The notes beneath the pieces are model-generated. The model was given only the letters and a program-made list of their open reading frames with translations. It did not search any database and had not been told where the DNA came from. 64,000 nt of DNA. Source: Varroa destructor (Eukaryota; Arthropoda; Arachnida; Mesostigmata; Varroidae). The first letter of the stretch is position 1. The number at the start of each line of letters is the position of its first letter. The stretch covers positions 20,133,540 to 20,197,539 of the forward strand of contig NW_019211459.1 in assembly GCF_002443255.2 (NCBI RefSeq). The letters are read 5' to 3'. The position numbers and the translations under genes are program-made. Below, in pieces: positions 48,770 to 61,990 of this stretch.

Positions 48770-51700
48770 GTGCGTACTGTCTAAGCTGTAATGTTAAATG
48801 TATTTCATTTAGGACATATTTCCCTCTATGCACCTTAAACGACGTCATATCCCCGAAGGCCAATGAAATTAGCAACTCTAGTTCCGGATGAATTAAATTT
48901 ATGAAATCGTAAAGTATTTAGTGAGGCACGTATTTGATTTGCAAGTAATTGCGCCAGACGGTTTTTCTCAGATCAAGTTCGCAAACTAGATCGACGTTTT
49001 GTCGCACAATTTCTACGCTTTCAAGAACATATTGCCGCTGATCCATAATGAAGACAGAACAATATCCAATAATCATCACAAAGTTATGCCAATATCATAG
49101 TAATATGCTTGCTTATATGACGAAGAACCGCGTCCACGCTAGCGTGCGAGTCCCCGAAAGAGCTTTAACATTAGAAGGTGGCTTGGAAAGCTTGACCGTC
49201 AGCAATTTTGATAAAATGGCAACAGCAACTTTGGGCGCAGACGGAATTATTAGCGCGACAAAAAGGGAACAGTTGTCGTCCAACAGCTGCTGTCACACAG
49301 GGAGCCAAGCAGAAAAGGCGATAACATTATGTTCTTACGGAAATTAGACTTGAATGGTTCCTGCGTATCCATTTTAGCGGTGGCGATTGCATTTACTGCC
49401 GACGTTTCTACGGTAGCGAAGTTTTCAGTCATAGCTTTCTTACCCAACAAACCCCCATTCAGCATTCTGGCAGTAGGATTCCCGACTAAATTTCGTCTTT
49501 TTGTATACAATACTTCTTCTTCTTCACTCTCGACAGCTTTTTCCTTCTTCCTTATTGACGGCCAACCATTTCAGTGAGGCTCTAGTCTTGACAGTGCACG
49601 TATATAATTGGCTTAAACGTTTATCAAACACATCATTCAGTGGTAACTCAACAAATTCTGCCGGCACGTAATGTATTCGTAGATTTCGAGGTCACGTCAA
49701 CAATATCAGCGGCCACAATAGCGATGTTATCGGCAGCACGCACGAACGGAAAGAGGTTACAGTCACGAATCACAGCATATATTTGGGCCATGTTATCTGT
49801 CGCTGGCAATAAAGTAATTAACGGCGATCTGCCCGAGGATGCAATCTATATAGGTGGATCACCAACTGATTCAGTCTCGCCGGACTAAAAGTAATTACTA
49901 ACATTCTATTGAAAAGTGGCGAGCTTTATATGGTCACGGGTATCGTACAAGGAGCGCAGAGATGAATTTTACATACCAGAGAGACCTTGAGATCGGAACA
50001 TAGAATGGTGGCCCTCTTCCTAATGTCCCGCAAAAGGACTCTCGCCCTTCGTTAAAACGAAGAATTGAAAAAACAGTTGCGGTGCGGATAATAATTATGA
50101 TTTCTGCTATTCGGTTCCGGCGGCTAGCAAGCTGTTAAGGTCATCATCGCCCAGTAAGGTTCGCTTAGGTCATAAAGCAAGAACAGTTCTTCTCTCAATA
50201 GACATCGGTCGACGATTCGGGGAGACGCGATCCTGAATAGGCAAAGACATCCTTAGCAATGCTGTTCTAGCGGACGACGCAGCTGTAGCCATATTGTAAC
50301 ACATTCGCTAATTTGTGATTAATTTAGGTTACTTTCTGCTAGCAAATTACTCCGCTAGAGGATCCTGTTCCTGGTTTGCTTAACAGTCCTTGTTGCCTTT
50401 GGATTTCGTTAGCATTATATAAGTGCAAACAAAACTCTTACATACCATGTTCGATCGTTAACCAACTGCACGATTATATAGCACAAAATCAATGATTTGA
50501 ACAAAAAAACAAACCTGTACGGGTTGTCCCAATTCAGCGTCGAACAGCTGCGCTGTCTAATAGACTGTACCGGTGTCTATAATATGAAGTATTGAAGTTA
50601 TTCAGATGTCAAATAACTGGACTATTGTTCTTGCCATTTAGGGTGAAGTTGTTTTAATACGAGCCCTCTTCGCGCTGCTTTGTCAGCGTTCGTACTAAGC
50701 CAGGTTGATAGTAACAGTCAGTAACCAACACACTCGACAACGGGAAAACCAAATTGATAATTTGGCCAGACGATTTGACTGGTACGGACATCGGTTTTAG
50801 TTCTATTAAAAACAAGCGTTGTATCTAAGTCTAACTTCGAAGCTTGTACACGCGAAGGCAGGTGACACCCGCCTTCAGTGATAGACTACCAAAATATACC
50901 AAAAAGTGCCTGAAATCCCTGTATGCCAATGTGCGCGAATGTTTATTATAAATTATAGATTGTTGACAACAACTAGACTGCCGTATCGCTAAGCTTATCT
51001 CCTCTGTCTGTAGCAATTAAACAGTAGTTTAATAACATCTAATATTAACGTTTTTATGCGATTACTTACTAGAAAGAAAAAGAATTACTACTCCTATCTC
51101 TTCTTATGCAAAAAGTACAAAAAAAAAATATTGTATCTATGCGAAACGAGTAGGATTTAATGCGACAAATATTACACCGTCCGATTTTTTCACCACAAAG
51201 GGATTTTTTTCTAGCGTTTTAATATAAACACATACGTGTCTCTTAGCAGTTGTTTAATCCAATTAGCACAATTGTCTCTGTCGTATTTTAACAAGAGCCA
51301 AAGTTGATGATGGCAGATCGATAGAAACAGTCAGGCTCGTGTAGTGCTCTAGAAATCCTTGAAAACAAAGAGGATTTGGACCGGTAATTTGTATTTTTTC
51401 GCACCGGATCTCATCATTATCGAACGAATTTACCATACGAAAATATGAATGCTTACCTGAATCCCTGATCAGTAAACTCCGACTTGGAACGAACAGAACT
51501 TCGAATCGTATATTCAGAAACGTACTAGCACGTCGTTGGTCCTTACTTTTCCTATTTTGTCGACTACGATATATATCGTATCAAACAGGCGAATCGTCGT
51601 GTGTGTAACAGGTACCGACTGGCTTTATACGTTGGAGCGTGTTAGATGTTCATTTCGAGAAAGCTGGTCCGTTCCTACGCTAAACGAGAATCTCTGATAC

Positions 51701-52331
51701 TAGGCGCTACGTTACTATTCCATATGTCATCTATTGACAAGAGTAGGCCTGCAATGCCATATTGTACTGGTTACAGCCCATACATATGTGATCCTCTAGC
51801 GTATTCAAGTTGAGACAATCTACAAAGAGGAAGCCATATTAACAAGTTGAATGATGCCCATCATCCTTTTCGAACACCTTCGCAAATATTGAATGGGGTC
51901 GTCGTGCTACTTGCATGGCATTCGCAAAAGAAAAAGGCCACTTTATAAATGCTCAGCTGCCCATACATCGAGTCGTTATCCGCTATAGCCGTCCGTCTTC
52001 TCGCATTGTTGTCTATTGCATAGGCCCCATTTCCGCTGCCCGAGTCAGACGTAGAAGCTTAAGTGAAGCCTTATCATCCGCGTACGCGAGTCACTGTCCA
52101 GTGATCGCCGAGTCAACAAGCCGCATTGTCATCTATTTATCGAAAATATGGTCGGCAGTTTGGTAACAGCGGCGATAACAGTAGTTACTACATAGTTTTT
52201 CTACGATTCTTAGTATCACTTCACTGTGTTGATCTAGCCATATAACGATGTTATGGTTAATGAGGGACGAACGGCCTTCAATACACCACTGAAAACTGCA
52301 ACAATGTGTTTTCCGCGTCTGCGCCATTTAG
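48770..52331. other. noncoding stretch, probable intron of the PTB-like gene
   Basis: It starts with the donor of the preceding exon. Frames at 49048-49347 plus, 49250-49510 minus and 49640-49888 plus form a slightly GC-richer patch but match nothing and lack paired splice sites. I looked for an exon continuing a PTB fold and saw none. Confidence 0.5.
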
Positions 52332-54640
52332 CCCTATTCGTTGACAAAGACAGCGTTAACGGACGAATCCGACGAGGACGGAGAAGATGACATCGCTTCG
52401 CATATCGTTAACGCCGAGGATGCTGAAGATAGAACCGGTGTCGGTGACGACAATGGCGTCAATAATAGCGATTTGGACAGAGTCGACGCTGTTGCTATCG
52501 GCAGTGAACTGAAGATGGAAGAAATGAATGGGGAATCATAGAATATTCTATGCAATAACGACGAGAAGGATATAATAGAGTCGGGAACGAAATGGTAGCA
52601 GGGGCTATAGTTGTAGTCGCAATGGATCAGAGCAGACGTCGAATCCGTAGCGGCGCCAGCTGTTGCACTAGCACCAGCCCCGTCCAGAGTGAAAACGGAG
52701 AAGATAAAAAAAAAAAAAACGAAGCACGAACGGAATGATATTAACGACAGCCAGTCAGTGATCAGGAAAAACGAAAACTAGGACCGCTGTAACTAAACCT
52801 GTAGCAGAGCTTGTGTTGAATCATACTAGACCATGTCGTTAACGAACGACAGCCTCGCTCTACGTTGCTATGTAGAGCGCGGTGTCACTAGCGGAAGATG
52901 CAGGCCACTCAGGCTACGGACGGATGTCCGATGTCTGAGTCGAAGTGGAAACAACAGCAATCAGCACGCGGCCAATAATTTAATATGAGGACGGACTATT
53001 GAATTGTCCTCGTGGTGCGACTGGCCACTGATGCTAGCCCCAGATAACCGCAATAGCACAGGGGTAAAATCATTATCACGGAATAGTGTGGTGGTATGGC
53101 AACGTAGCTGTTCAGGTCGTCTGGCCAAAACAGAGTCAAATTCTAACTGCCGCCGCATTATCACCACCGACACCAGAAGCAGCAATAATGGCAGTGACCA
53201 GCAGATACGAATTACTACTCCCCATACCTAGCACTATAACAGCGACGGACTGAGCGAGCCGTCCTTCGGTGCGCTGTTGTCTTAAGGTGCAGCTCTGTCG
53301 CTACTGAGCAAGTAGTAATCATCGCAGGGCCTTGAACAGCTCAAGTAATAAAGTGAAATTTTCGTTGTGACAATGTGGCCCCCACTTAGCGCTCGCCCGT
53401 TCAGTCACCATGAGCGCGACGCTGATCTACAGCAGCTGTAGCAAACAAGCTGCGGTCAAAGCAAGATCAAATAATAAGAACAGGTCCAAGCGCCTGCGAT
53501 CGCAGTCACCTTTCGCCTTATTTTGGCTCAACTGGCAGAACTGCGTAAATATTGCTGCGCTCCTAAATATTGCTGCGCTCCTAGTGACAATATGGCGAAG
53601 CGCCATCGAAATCACGGCTACTGACCGAAACATGTGATCTGTTCTCGCGTCCTAAAAGCTGCGACCGGTGCTACCTATTTTGCCTAGTTCGGTGCTCAGA
53701 CGCATCAAGACAACAGTATTCATTTGGCCGTGGACGATGGGCGCCCTTATCGCACGTCCTGAGGAAACAAAAGGTGACGGCTTACGGGACCAGTGAACGA
53801 AGCCATGTCGAATCGCCGACATGCCGCAATACAGCCGCAATTGCGCAGGCTCATTTTATTTCTATTAGTGCCAGTTACGCTACCAGTTGCTGTTTAGGGG
53901 TGGTTTCGTTTCCGTGCGTGGACGCTAGAAAAGCGCCACATACGACGCGCCCGCGTGCATGTTTTTGACTAATAGCCTTGGAACCAGATATATGACCAGT
54001 TAGACGGGTGTATAGAAGAAAGATAGGAGTTTGCGGAAGGCAAGGAAACAGACAATTAAGCGAAAAGTGCATGACGAACAACCAATCCCGACCAGTTACG
54101 GTTGGTCAGTGGCAGGAGCTGAAACTAGTGGACTAACGGAGCTTTTGCTGTCCGTCGGGATGAGCGTCATCTGAATGTCAGATATAGCGAAAACCGTTGA
54201 TTTTGTGGGTCGAGGAGTAAGGGAGAAATGTGAAAACCATGGTACTGCCAAAGGATGATAGGGCAGCTGGACCTCCCTTAGGGCTACTGCTGCTACGATT
54301 TCGCAGGGTGACTGCTGCAGCAGTAGCAGCAACAAATATTAGAATATCTCTGTGAAGAATCGACACCATCTACGGTAAGATAACGGCAGTATTAGATCAG
54401 CGACAACAACCACAAACAACAAGGACAACAGAATAGAAACAATGATCGCCAAGCAGACGACGCTGAACAGGACGATAGTGGCAGCAAAGCAATGACGATT
54501 CCGCCGACATAGGCTATCGTTGATATTCCTTCCAGACAAGAGCTGCAGCGGCTTCGCTTCTAAGCTACAGTCAACCCAACTGTTGATCACCTTCAAAAGA
54601 CTGCCTCGCTAGGGTAATAAGCAGTAGCATTCCTTATCGC
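52332..54640. other. GC-richer triplet island with an acidic open frame
   Basis: The plus frame 52332-52541 (no ATG near its start) encodes a very acidic segment (DESDEDGEDDIASHIVNAED and onward) ending in TAG, with GAC/GAT/GTC-heavy codons. The opposite strand reads as poly-Ser/Leu. The rest of the island, to about 54640, has CAG/GCA triplets and short open frames in all phases (53004-53231, 53410-53637, 54096-54596). Nothing is recognised. Like the other islands it may be triplet-driifted noncoding DNA, though a disordered acidic exon cannot be excluded. Confidence 0.3.
53546..53581. repeat. 18-bp tandem duplication
   Basis: TAAATATTGCTGCGCTCC is present twice in perfect head-to-tail copies. 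The unit length keeps frame, so any reading frame here repeats six residues. Confidence 0.95.
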
Positions 54641-56372
54641 GTGCTGCTGGCGCCTACGCGGCCATTGTAATCATTTTTGTCGTTATTGAAAATCCCAAAT
54701 GTACATGTGAAAACAGCAGCGGTGGCAAAAACTGATAGTGACAAATACTGACGTTTATGGTTTTTCCCCGTCTCTTTTCGAGCGCTTAGCGCTTGAGCTC
54801 CTCTGTTCCTGTGCGTGCATCTCGTTCTATAATCGCCTTTGCGGGTAACTGCTGCTTATCGCATCGGCGGTGGTCTTTCGCTGAATATTATAGGTAGCTC
54901 AAGCCGCTTTGCTCCGCAATTCCTCTGGTGCAGCTCTTTACGAACGACGATACGAAAACACGAAAATATGTTAAAAGAAAAAAAGGCCTTTAGATCAGTA
55001 TAGTATAATAGTACATTTCAAAAACTTTGCCCGTCTTAACAGTACCACACTGTATAAACGTTACGAGGCACTTAGATACGTTAGGAGGGTTACACATCTT
55101 GGGACGGCCATGGCTACAGCATTATTTGCGCTTCTTGCCGAAACATTCTAACAGTGCTATAGGCCCCCGAATGTCTGCTGTTCTGCCGAAAGCAAACGAG
55201 TTTTTTTGTGATTAAATAAGAAAAAGTCCCACTGAACTGTTGCTTTTGTTATGGCTGCTATTGTTAATACTGTTATGGTTTTTGTTGATATTGAGAAAAA
55301 AGAATTTTTTAATAACACAAATTCCGTATTTCTAGGAGCCCTAGCAGTATGTAATATGGGCGAGAGCCCTATCGTTGATCTATGGCGTGTTACATCGTCG
55401 TTTTGGGGTGAGGTTTTACGATGCGATAGCACGCGCTATTATTGCTTATTGTTGTTGCTATTGGTGGTGGTGGTGGTGTTGATGCTGCTGCTGCTGCTGC
55501 TGCTGTTGTTGTTGTTGTTGTTCTTGTTGTGGACGTACACTTCGTTGGCGTTGATCGCGTCAATATTATGGTCTTATTATCGGGGCTTTTAGTTTTGTTT
55601 TGGATTCTGTAACCGCTGCTGATGAAATAGCTGCTACTAAACTGCCATCAAACTCGCGAAGATAGTTATGATACTAGTCGTACCGAACCGACGATGATAT
55701 CATAACGATAGAAATAAATATTCCACAGTAGACATTGGATAGAGCTAAGTATACTGAGGAGCTTAACGTCGCTTTTGTTGTACTTGTACGTCACATTGTG
55801 CAAGCCAGGGGAAGGGGGTCTCAGAGGATCTTTGCTTCGTCTGCGCCAGGAAATCAGCAGGCCATTTATTCTCTAGACGTCCTAACGCCAAGACCAACAA
55901 AGTGCTACTTTTTACCGAATTAAAATCATGATAAGAAAATGCAAATAAAGAATTATTTTTTTATATTAAAAAAATGAAGGAAAAGCCATGCATGCGGTTT
56001 ATTATAATACGTATACCCTAACAAGTTCAGAGACATGTGAAGATTAAAGAAAAGAAATAATGTCCCATAGATATTAAATCATTCGTAAGCTGGATTTTAT
56101 CATCCTGTGAGACACATATTACCTGATCGTTGAGTTGACATTAGTACCATCGGCATGACATTGAGGTTGACACAAATTGGTAACCATTGTTCGAAATAAG
56201 GGGGCTTGTGTTTTGTAAATTGTGCCTATTGCAATCTTTCCTGCCAACAAATCTTGCGCAAACCATGCAAGATCTTGATGTGTTATGATTGGCCCGAAAC
56301 TACTTCCTACAGGACGTACTATATTTAGGAAAATTATATTATACCATCGTACTCACTAAAAAACTTATACAG
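54641..56372. other. noncoding stretch with triplet repeat
   Basis: No supported gene. The 113-codon plus frame at 55251-55592 consists largely of poly-Leu/Val from the GTT/CTG repeat and is not credible as a protein. Confidence 0.55.
55447..55531. repeat. GTT/GGT/GCT trinucleotide repeat
   Basis: Successive blocks of TTG, GGT, GCT (about eight CTG units) and TTG again. It is a compound triplet tract likely to be length-variable. Confidence 0.9.
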
Positions 56373-56396
56373 ATATATATATATATATATATATAT
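56373..56396. repeat. (AT)n microsatellite
   Basis: It directly abuts the left arm of the 56-bp palindrome that follows. Confidence 0.9.
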
Positions 56397-56452
56397 ATCA
56401 ACTTGGCTTGCACTATATATATATATATATATATAGTGCAAGCCAAGTTGAT
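56397..56452. repeat. 56-bp perfect palindrome
   Basis: ATCAACTTGGCTTGCAC, then (TA)n, then GTGCAAGCCAAGTTGAT. The two 28-nt halves are exact reverse complements with no spacer. Unlike the AT palindrome at 16268, the outer 17 bp on each side are complex sequence, so they must have been copied or inverted. Perfect identity implies recent origin or gene-conversion-like homogenisation. Confidence 0.95.
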
Positions 56453-59400
56453 TCGATTCAATATCTACTGCACGATCTTCCATTTTCGGAAAAAATAAGC
56501 TACTTTCACAGATCAGCTGAAGAAATGAATCAACCAAAAAAAATGGGGCTCATTGACAGGTAGCGTATGAACTGCAATGTATTATGGCAATCTCCTCATC
56601 TTGTTAATCTATCCGTTATACAAAACAGCCTGGAAACAGGTAGTATCAGATAGTGGATAACCGCTATTGCGATGACTTTGAACCAAATAGCAATTTTCGA
56701 ACCCACTAATAATTGCAGGTGGGCTTACCTAGAGCATTGTTTATCTACGCATAGTATCCGGCCTTTTTCATGGCACAGTTACGAATACACACGCAAAGCC
56801 GTCCATATGATGATACCAGATGCTAATGACGTTATTGCCTTACGGCGATCATCTCAGACAGCCCAAATTCTAATGCAAATATTGCTGGTTAGCTTATAAA
56901 ACGGTAAAATGTTTTATGTATATATATATATAGATATTTTTATAGTTGTTCTTGTTTATTCAGGATGATGTTGGACAAGTGAAGCTAGATTTGTTATTAC
57001 TTTACTTGAATATAGGACAAATGGTAGTGGTCATCCTTGTACTGTGAATGCTGTCTTACAGGGAAAGTGGAGATGTGGCTAGGAGGCCTATATTAGGGTA
57101 AACTTGCGGTAGAGATTTAGGTGTAGGACAGAATGTTTTTACTGTTCATGTAGATTCGTTTTAATCGTCAACTTATTTTCTCTCGTATACTGTGTTGTTA
57201 CTTTATGGTATCATTTAAAATTATTATGCGGAATATATGTCTTCACAAGTTTATAAAAGGGGTGATAAACTATAATGTTGAATAGTTAGTTATATGATTA
57301 CATTGTTTCTACGTTTTACATATGTAGTCGTTGCGAGATGGTAGACACCGCTAGAGGTCGCTGGCCTAAAACAAGTGGAGTGATGTGTTTCTTTAGAATG
57401 AAAAGCGAGCATTGACTTAAATATGGCCTGATTTCAATCGGTGCAGTTGTTGTTACGCTTTTCTTTTTCATCGACGACATATAAAAACAATTCGAATTAT
57501 ACAATCATTTAGCGCATAAATTTGTATGCTCCTTAGTACTGCCAAAACATAACCTCCATAAAAAGTAGATGGCTTTCAGAGAAATTCATTAATGGAATTA
57601 TGCGTTATTTACTAGCTAATTAAACGTTAATTATTAGTATCTAACTATTGAATTATAACATCAATACAGAACTTAAGCCGAAATTCGCTAGTAGCTGCGT
57701 GTCTATTTTCCCGCGTGCAGATTCTAATTTATTTAGTGTGTACAGTAGAGAAAGGGAAATTGTTCGTATTCGTCTGCTAATGTACACTTCGATATACGTG
57801 TGACTTTTCCATTTCCAGATCAGCAGCAAAGGATTAAAAATTGTCCAAAATGTTTCTCGACCAGGCTCGCGTAACAACGGCAAAACGGAACAGGTGACGC
57901 ATTTAGCGAAAAATACATATTGTACAGATTCCAGCATAGATACACATTTGGTACAGGCTAATATTAATTGATGTACAGGCACTAAATGCTGAACGTGTAT
58001 TCAACACTTGCCTGAACTAACTTCTTTTCTCGTTGAGCTCCCATATTGTCGTGGTAAAAAATTATACATTTTTAATCAGATCAACCTTGTATAGTAGGTA
58101 TAGAATGAAAAATATATTCTATCAGCAAGTGACTCAATAAACGACCCAGATGAGATGTGTCAATCGTTCACGAAAAGCGCCTGGTTGGGTGACAGTAACA
58201 AACATGTGGGTCTTCCAGCAATGGAAACGTATTAGTCTACTAACCGTAGGGATAGAAGGGCGGTCTAGGCTCGAAATCGAGCATAGGAACTTGTTTCATA
58301 CTGGACAGGACCATCCGTTAGAACGAATGCTTCATTGCAGTACCAAACGTAAAAGGGAGAACGTTGCAATAAACATTTGGTGAAATGGTACGAGATCGGC
58401 TTACACACTGAACACAGCCGATACATCTAAGGAGACCGTTAAAGAACCTGACCTGAGACAAACGGAAAAGGGAAATAGGTCTGGCTTTTTAATTAGTTTT
58501 TATGACTATTTATTATTTCGAAGTGGTTATTGCAACTTCGCAGAGTTTCGACTAGATAATGCAAAAGAATATAGACGCGTTTTTTAATTCCTGTTCATTT
58601 GTTACTATTTAATGACTTCAATTGTTCAGAAGAAAAAAATTCTGTTCTCTGTTATTATTACTACTTGGTTATGGCACTTATATTTGATTTTACATACTGA
58701 TGCCACTTCACTACATACCTAAATACCATTATATTTGGATAAACATGTGTGACATTCGCCGGTTGTAAAGCCATTACCCAAAAAGGGAATTGTCTATAAG
58801 TGGCTGTTCATTTGATTGAACACCGTCGATAAGTAATTGCCGAGCATCTGCAATACGGTAAAATTAACGAAATGGGAAATTTCAGTATTTTACAGAAAAA
58901 TTTCGTTAACAGATAGTCAGTAACGAATAGAGGTTTAACCCGCTGGAGCTTCAATCATGTGAAAAGGATGAGGCTCAATTCCGGATGAACATATCTTTTG
59001 GCATCATTTGAACCCGCGAAAACGCGCAATCTAGCATATGCGCAATGAAGCCCAATTTCAGTAACGTCCAAAGTGGCTATTTCAGCCCGCTAGGACGGCT
59101 GAATGAACCTGCACTTTTACGCTATGGACGCCACTCGACACCTCACTTAGCCGTCCGACTGATCTCGTACGTGATCCGAGGAATAGCTGATGATCCAGTT
59201 GGATGTTGTCGTCTTGACAAGGCACCTAAACAGCCCAACTAGTTTGTGTTGAACTTATATATTGCTGATCCCAAGAGGACATGGCAATACTGGCTAAGTA
59301 TGTTTGTGGCTTTTCTTAGCCAGGCTCAGCTCCCTTTCAGAAGGCCCGTACTATCGAAGAGAATGGACTTGCTAACTGAACATATTTAGTTGACGAGGTG

Positions 59401-61160
59401 AACATAGTTTTTGCGCTCTTGAAGAAATTTGAGGGACGTTTCGGAGAGCAGAAAGCCCGTAACAAAGCTAGCGAAAGAGTACATCATTATAAATCGACGT
59501 TTTAATCTTGTCGATTCTCTAGGTACAATAAGACATATGAGCGTTAGGTTAAGGTTCATGTACCCTTGTTCAAATTGATGTTCCTGGCAGTGTTGATTTT
59601 AACGGCCCATTCGATAAATACAGATACGTGGCAAATTTTTTAAAACAATTGTATTATCTAAGAAAAATAAGACATTAATTTAGGCCTCAGCCATAACAAC
59701 TGCTCTGTGTAAAGGGTGTATAGCCTTCTAACATACACCTGTTGCTGCAATTCTATAACAAGAAGATAAAATGTGGCTGAATAGGAGCGTTTATAACCGA
59801 TGCCATTCTAAGCACAAAGTCAACCATAAAAGATACCTACAAAACATTGTTCTCAGGGGCGACTCGCGCCAAGCGCTCCATATGAGGGGGCCGTAATGGT
59901 AATGGCAAGGCCAACAGACGCTCTGGATACAGCTATCCGGTATGTTCGCCATCCGGAGTTAAAACATACGCAAGGGTTTTATCAAGGCGGCCACAACAAG
60001 GGGTCGATTGTTATATGGAAGCATATATCACAGCTTAATTTATATCTTCCTTTAGCTCGTGTCAGGAAAAGTTAATCTTCACTCTGCCCAGTGAACTAAT
60101 GGTGACCAGCAGTTACTAAATACTACTTATTAATTGGTTTAGTAATCGAATTTTTATCTAGTTTCCGAGTATGTGAAGAAGCGGCCGAATTATTATTTCT
60201 TTGCTTACTTTTTATTATTATTATTGATATTGACGAATTATTGATATTGCTTACTTAACGTATGCAATTATCTAGCATTTCGAACGGAGTAAGGACCCGG
60301 CATACATATCTCTAACATATCCTTGCATGGAACTAATCTACATAAACAGTTTAGAGAAAACAGGGTTATAAAACGAAATTCAGTCTACATCTGTCCGTGG
60401 TCCGAATTCCGTGTTCATGAATTGTTTTTGCTTTATCGGCATAGCACAAAACAAGAAGATGGTGTAAAATACTTAAAAGTACTACTCGAGGGAAAGATCT
60501 GGATAAGCTATATTGATCTAATTAAGGCTGGTTACACAAGGCCCTTAGTTAATATTATCAGCTTCACGATAACCTATCAACTAGGTAAGTTATGCAATTA
60601 CTTGAACCATATATACAAATGATATTGACGTGCTAGAGCTTAAGGCATATCAACCGATACGAAAAGTTAATAGAAAAAAGTTGAATCGTAAATTTTAAAT
60701 TAGGATGATTTTTTCTGTCAAGCAAACAGCGTTAAGGTTAGCCGGTCGTTTGGCATTATTTACTGAAGGTCGCTTTCGATACATATTGCCTATCAAATAT
60801 ATACACAAGCGGCTAGCTGATGTTCCGCAAAAAAGAGCCAAGACAAACATTTCATGCAGATTATAGATTGAACCTAATTTCTGAACAGATGGTGACTTCT
60901 TGTCTTGTTTTACCGGCTAATCTATCCTATCTGAGCTATCCCTGGGTACGCGGAAAGGTTAATCACGAAGTTTGCACATGTTCTCCGTAGTAGATAAGTG
61001 CTAACTTAGGTCACCACTCCGCTCAGTCGAAACGGTTGCGGATGCTTGCCCGGATGTAAAGCCTTAAAGGAAGCTATGAACGCGGCCTAAGAGGTGGATT
61101 AATTCGACTTTTCGCTCTGGGAGGGGACGTAAGGGCCAAGACTAAGAAGAAAATGATGGT
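56453..61160. other. noncoding stretch
   Basis: No convincing exon. The 99-codon plus frame at 60323-60622 ends across CTAG|GTAAGTTA at 60584, a consensus donor, but its product is unrecognised and no strong acceptor precedes it. A well-formed acceptor (GTTCTTGTTTATTCAG) ends near 56963, followed by a short open stretch (DDVGQVKLDLLLLYLNIGQM) without a donor. The frames at 57653-57982 and 59045-59242 show nothing. Confidence 0.45.
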
Positions 61161-61990
61161 TTAAAAGGCCTCAAGCATATGCGTCAGAGAGCCAAGTATG
61201 ACGCCCGTACCACCGAACATATTTCTTACCTTATGCTGTGGGAGCAACTTTATGCCGAGCCCAGAGATGAGCTTCGGGTTGGGCGCAAGCTTAACAATTG
61301 AAAATATAGAAAATTGTAATGGAAGGCTGAGCGCCATGGTAAGCATAGGGAGCACGAAACGCATGAAAAACGTACCAATCGAGATTATCGCGAAGGTTGG
61401 GTTAGGTGGTGACCGATTGTATCAAGCGATAACTCCAACTTATAACCATTACGAAAAAGTAAAATCGCCTAAAAGAATTAAAGGAACTCGAACAAAGCTT
61501 TGGACCATATAAGAAACAAAAAAATAGCTGCGATGTCCCCATCAATACTGGCTATTAACTGAAGACCTTAAGGTGGCTAGACTAATGTTATATTAAATAT
61601 GACCATATCGCACCCTAAATGACCATACTCTCTGGAAGTGGCCAATATTCTGCAAAGAGTTTTTCGGCTGAGATAACGAACGACAGAAGGTAGCCCCGAT
61701 ACCGTGACGATTTGAGCGAATCTGGGCCCCAAACGTGGCATTTCAATTAAGATGCTGTACGGTACAATACAGGAACAGCCTACTGCACTTCTAACAACTA
61801 AACACGGTATCCTCAATAACTTCGCCAAATGGCGAGTTTCGATCTTTTTTTTTTATGTTATAGTTTAACAAAATGTCTTAGCCCCTGAGAGAATGAGCAA
61901 TCACTGAACAGGGCGTAATTGAACCAGCATCCAATAAAAACGGCATGCTCTTACCAAAGAGAAGGTGTTGCTTCGTGTCGGCGATGTCAT
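61161..61990 (-). pseudogene. SLC22-like (MFS organic cation transporter) pseudogene fragment
   Basis: Read on the minus strand, high to low coordinate, hydrophobic segments appear in the order of an SLC22 protein. First comes a segment with YSILIEMPRLGP and IVTVSGLPSVV (about 61670-61828), like the helix pair before the PESPRW signature. Then, one frame over, comes YWPLPES (61627-61650), matching the L-P-E-S signature. Further on are GTFFMRFVLPML and SIVKLAPNPKLISGLGIKLLP (61220-61400), then MFGGTGVILGSLTHML (61165-61212), resembling the last three helices. The gap between the parts is about 80 residues too short, and stops and a frameshift separate them. All matches are by eye. The plus strand also has a 104-codon frame (61198-61512) that I regard as a shadow. 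A GTAAGA donor-like site lies inside the last part. Confidence 0.3.

Noticed and set aside
55251..55592. 113-codon plus frame
   Set aside because: Most of it is poly-Leu/Val translated from a GTT/CTG triplet repeat.
61198..61512. 104-codon plus frame
   Set aside because: It lies opposite the SLC22-like minus-strand pieces and reads as their shadow; nothing recognised in it.
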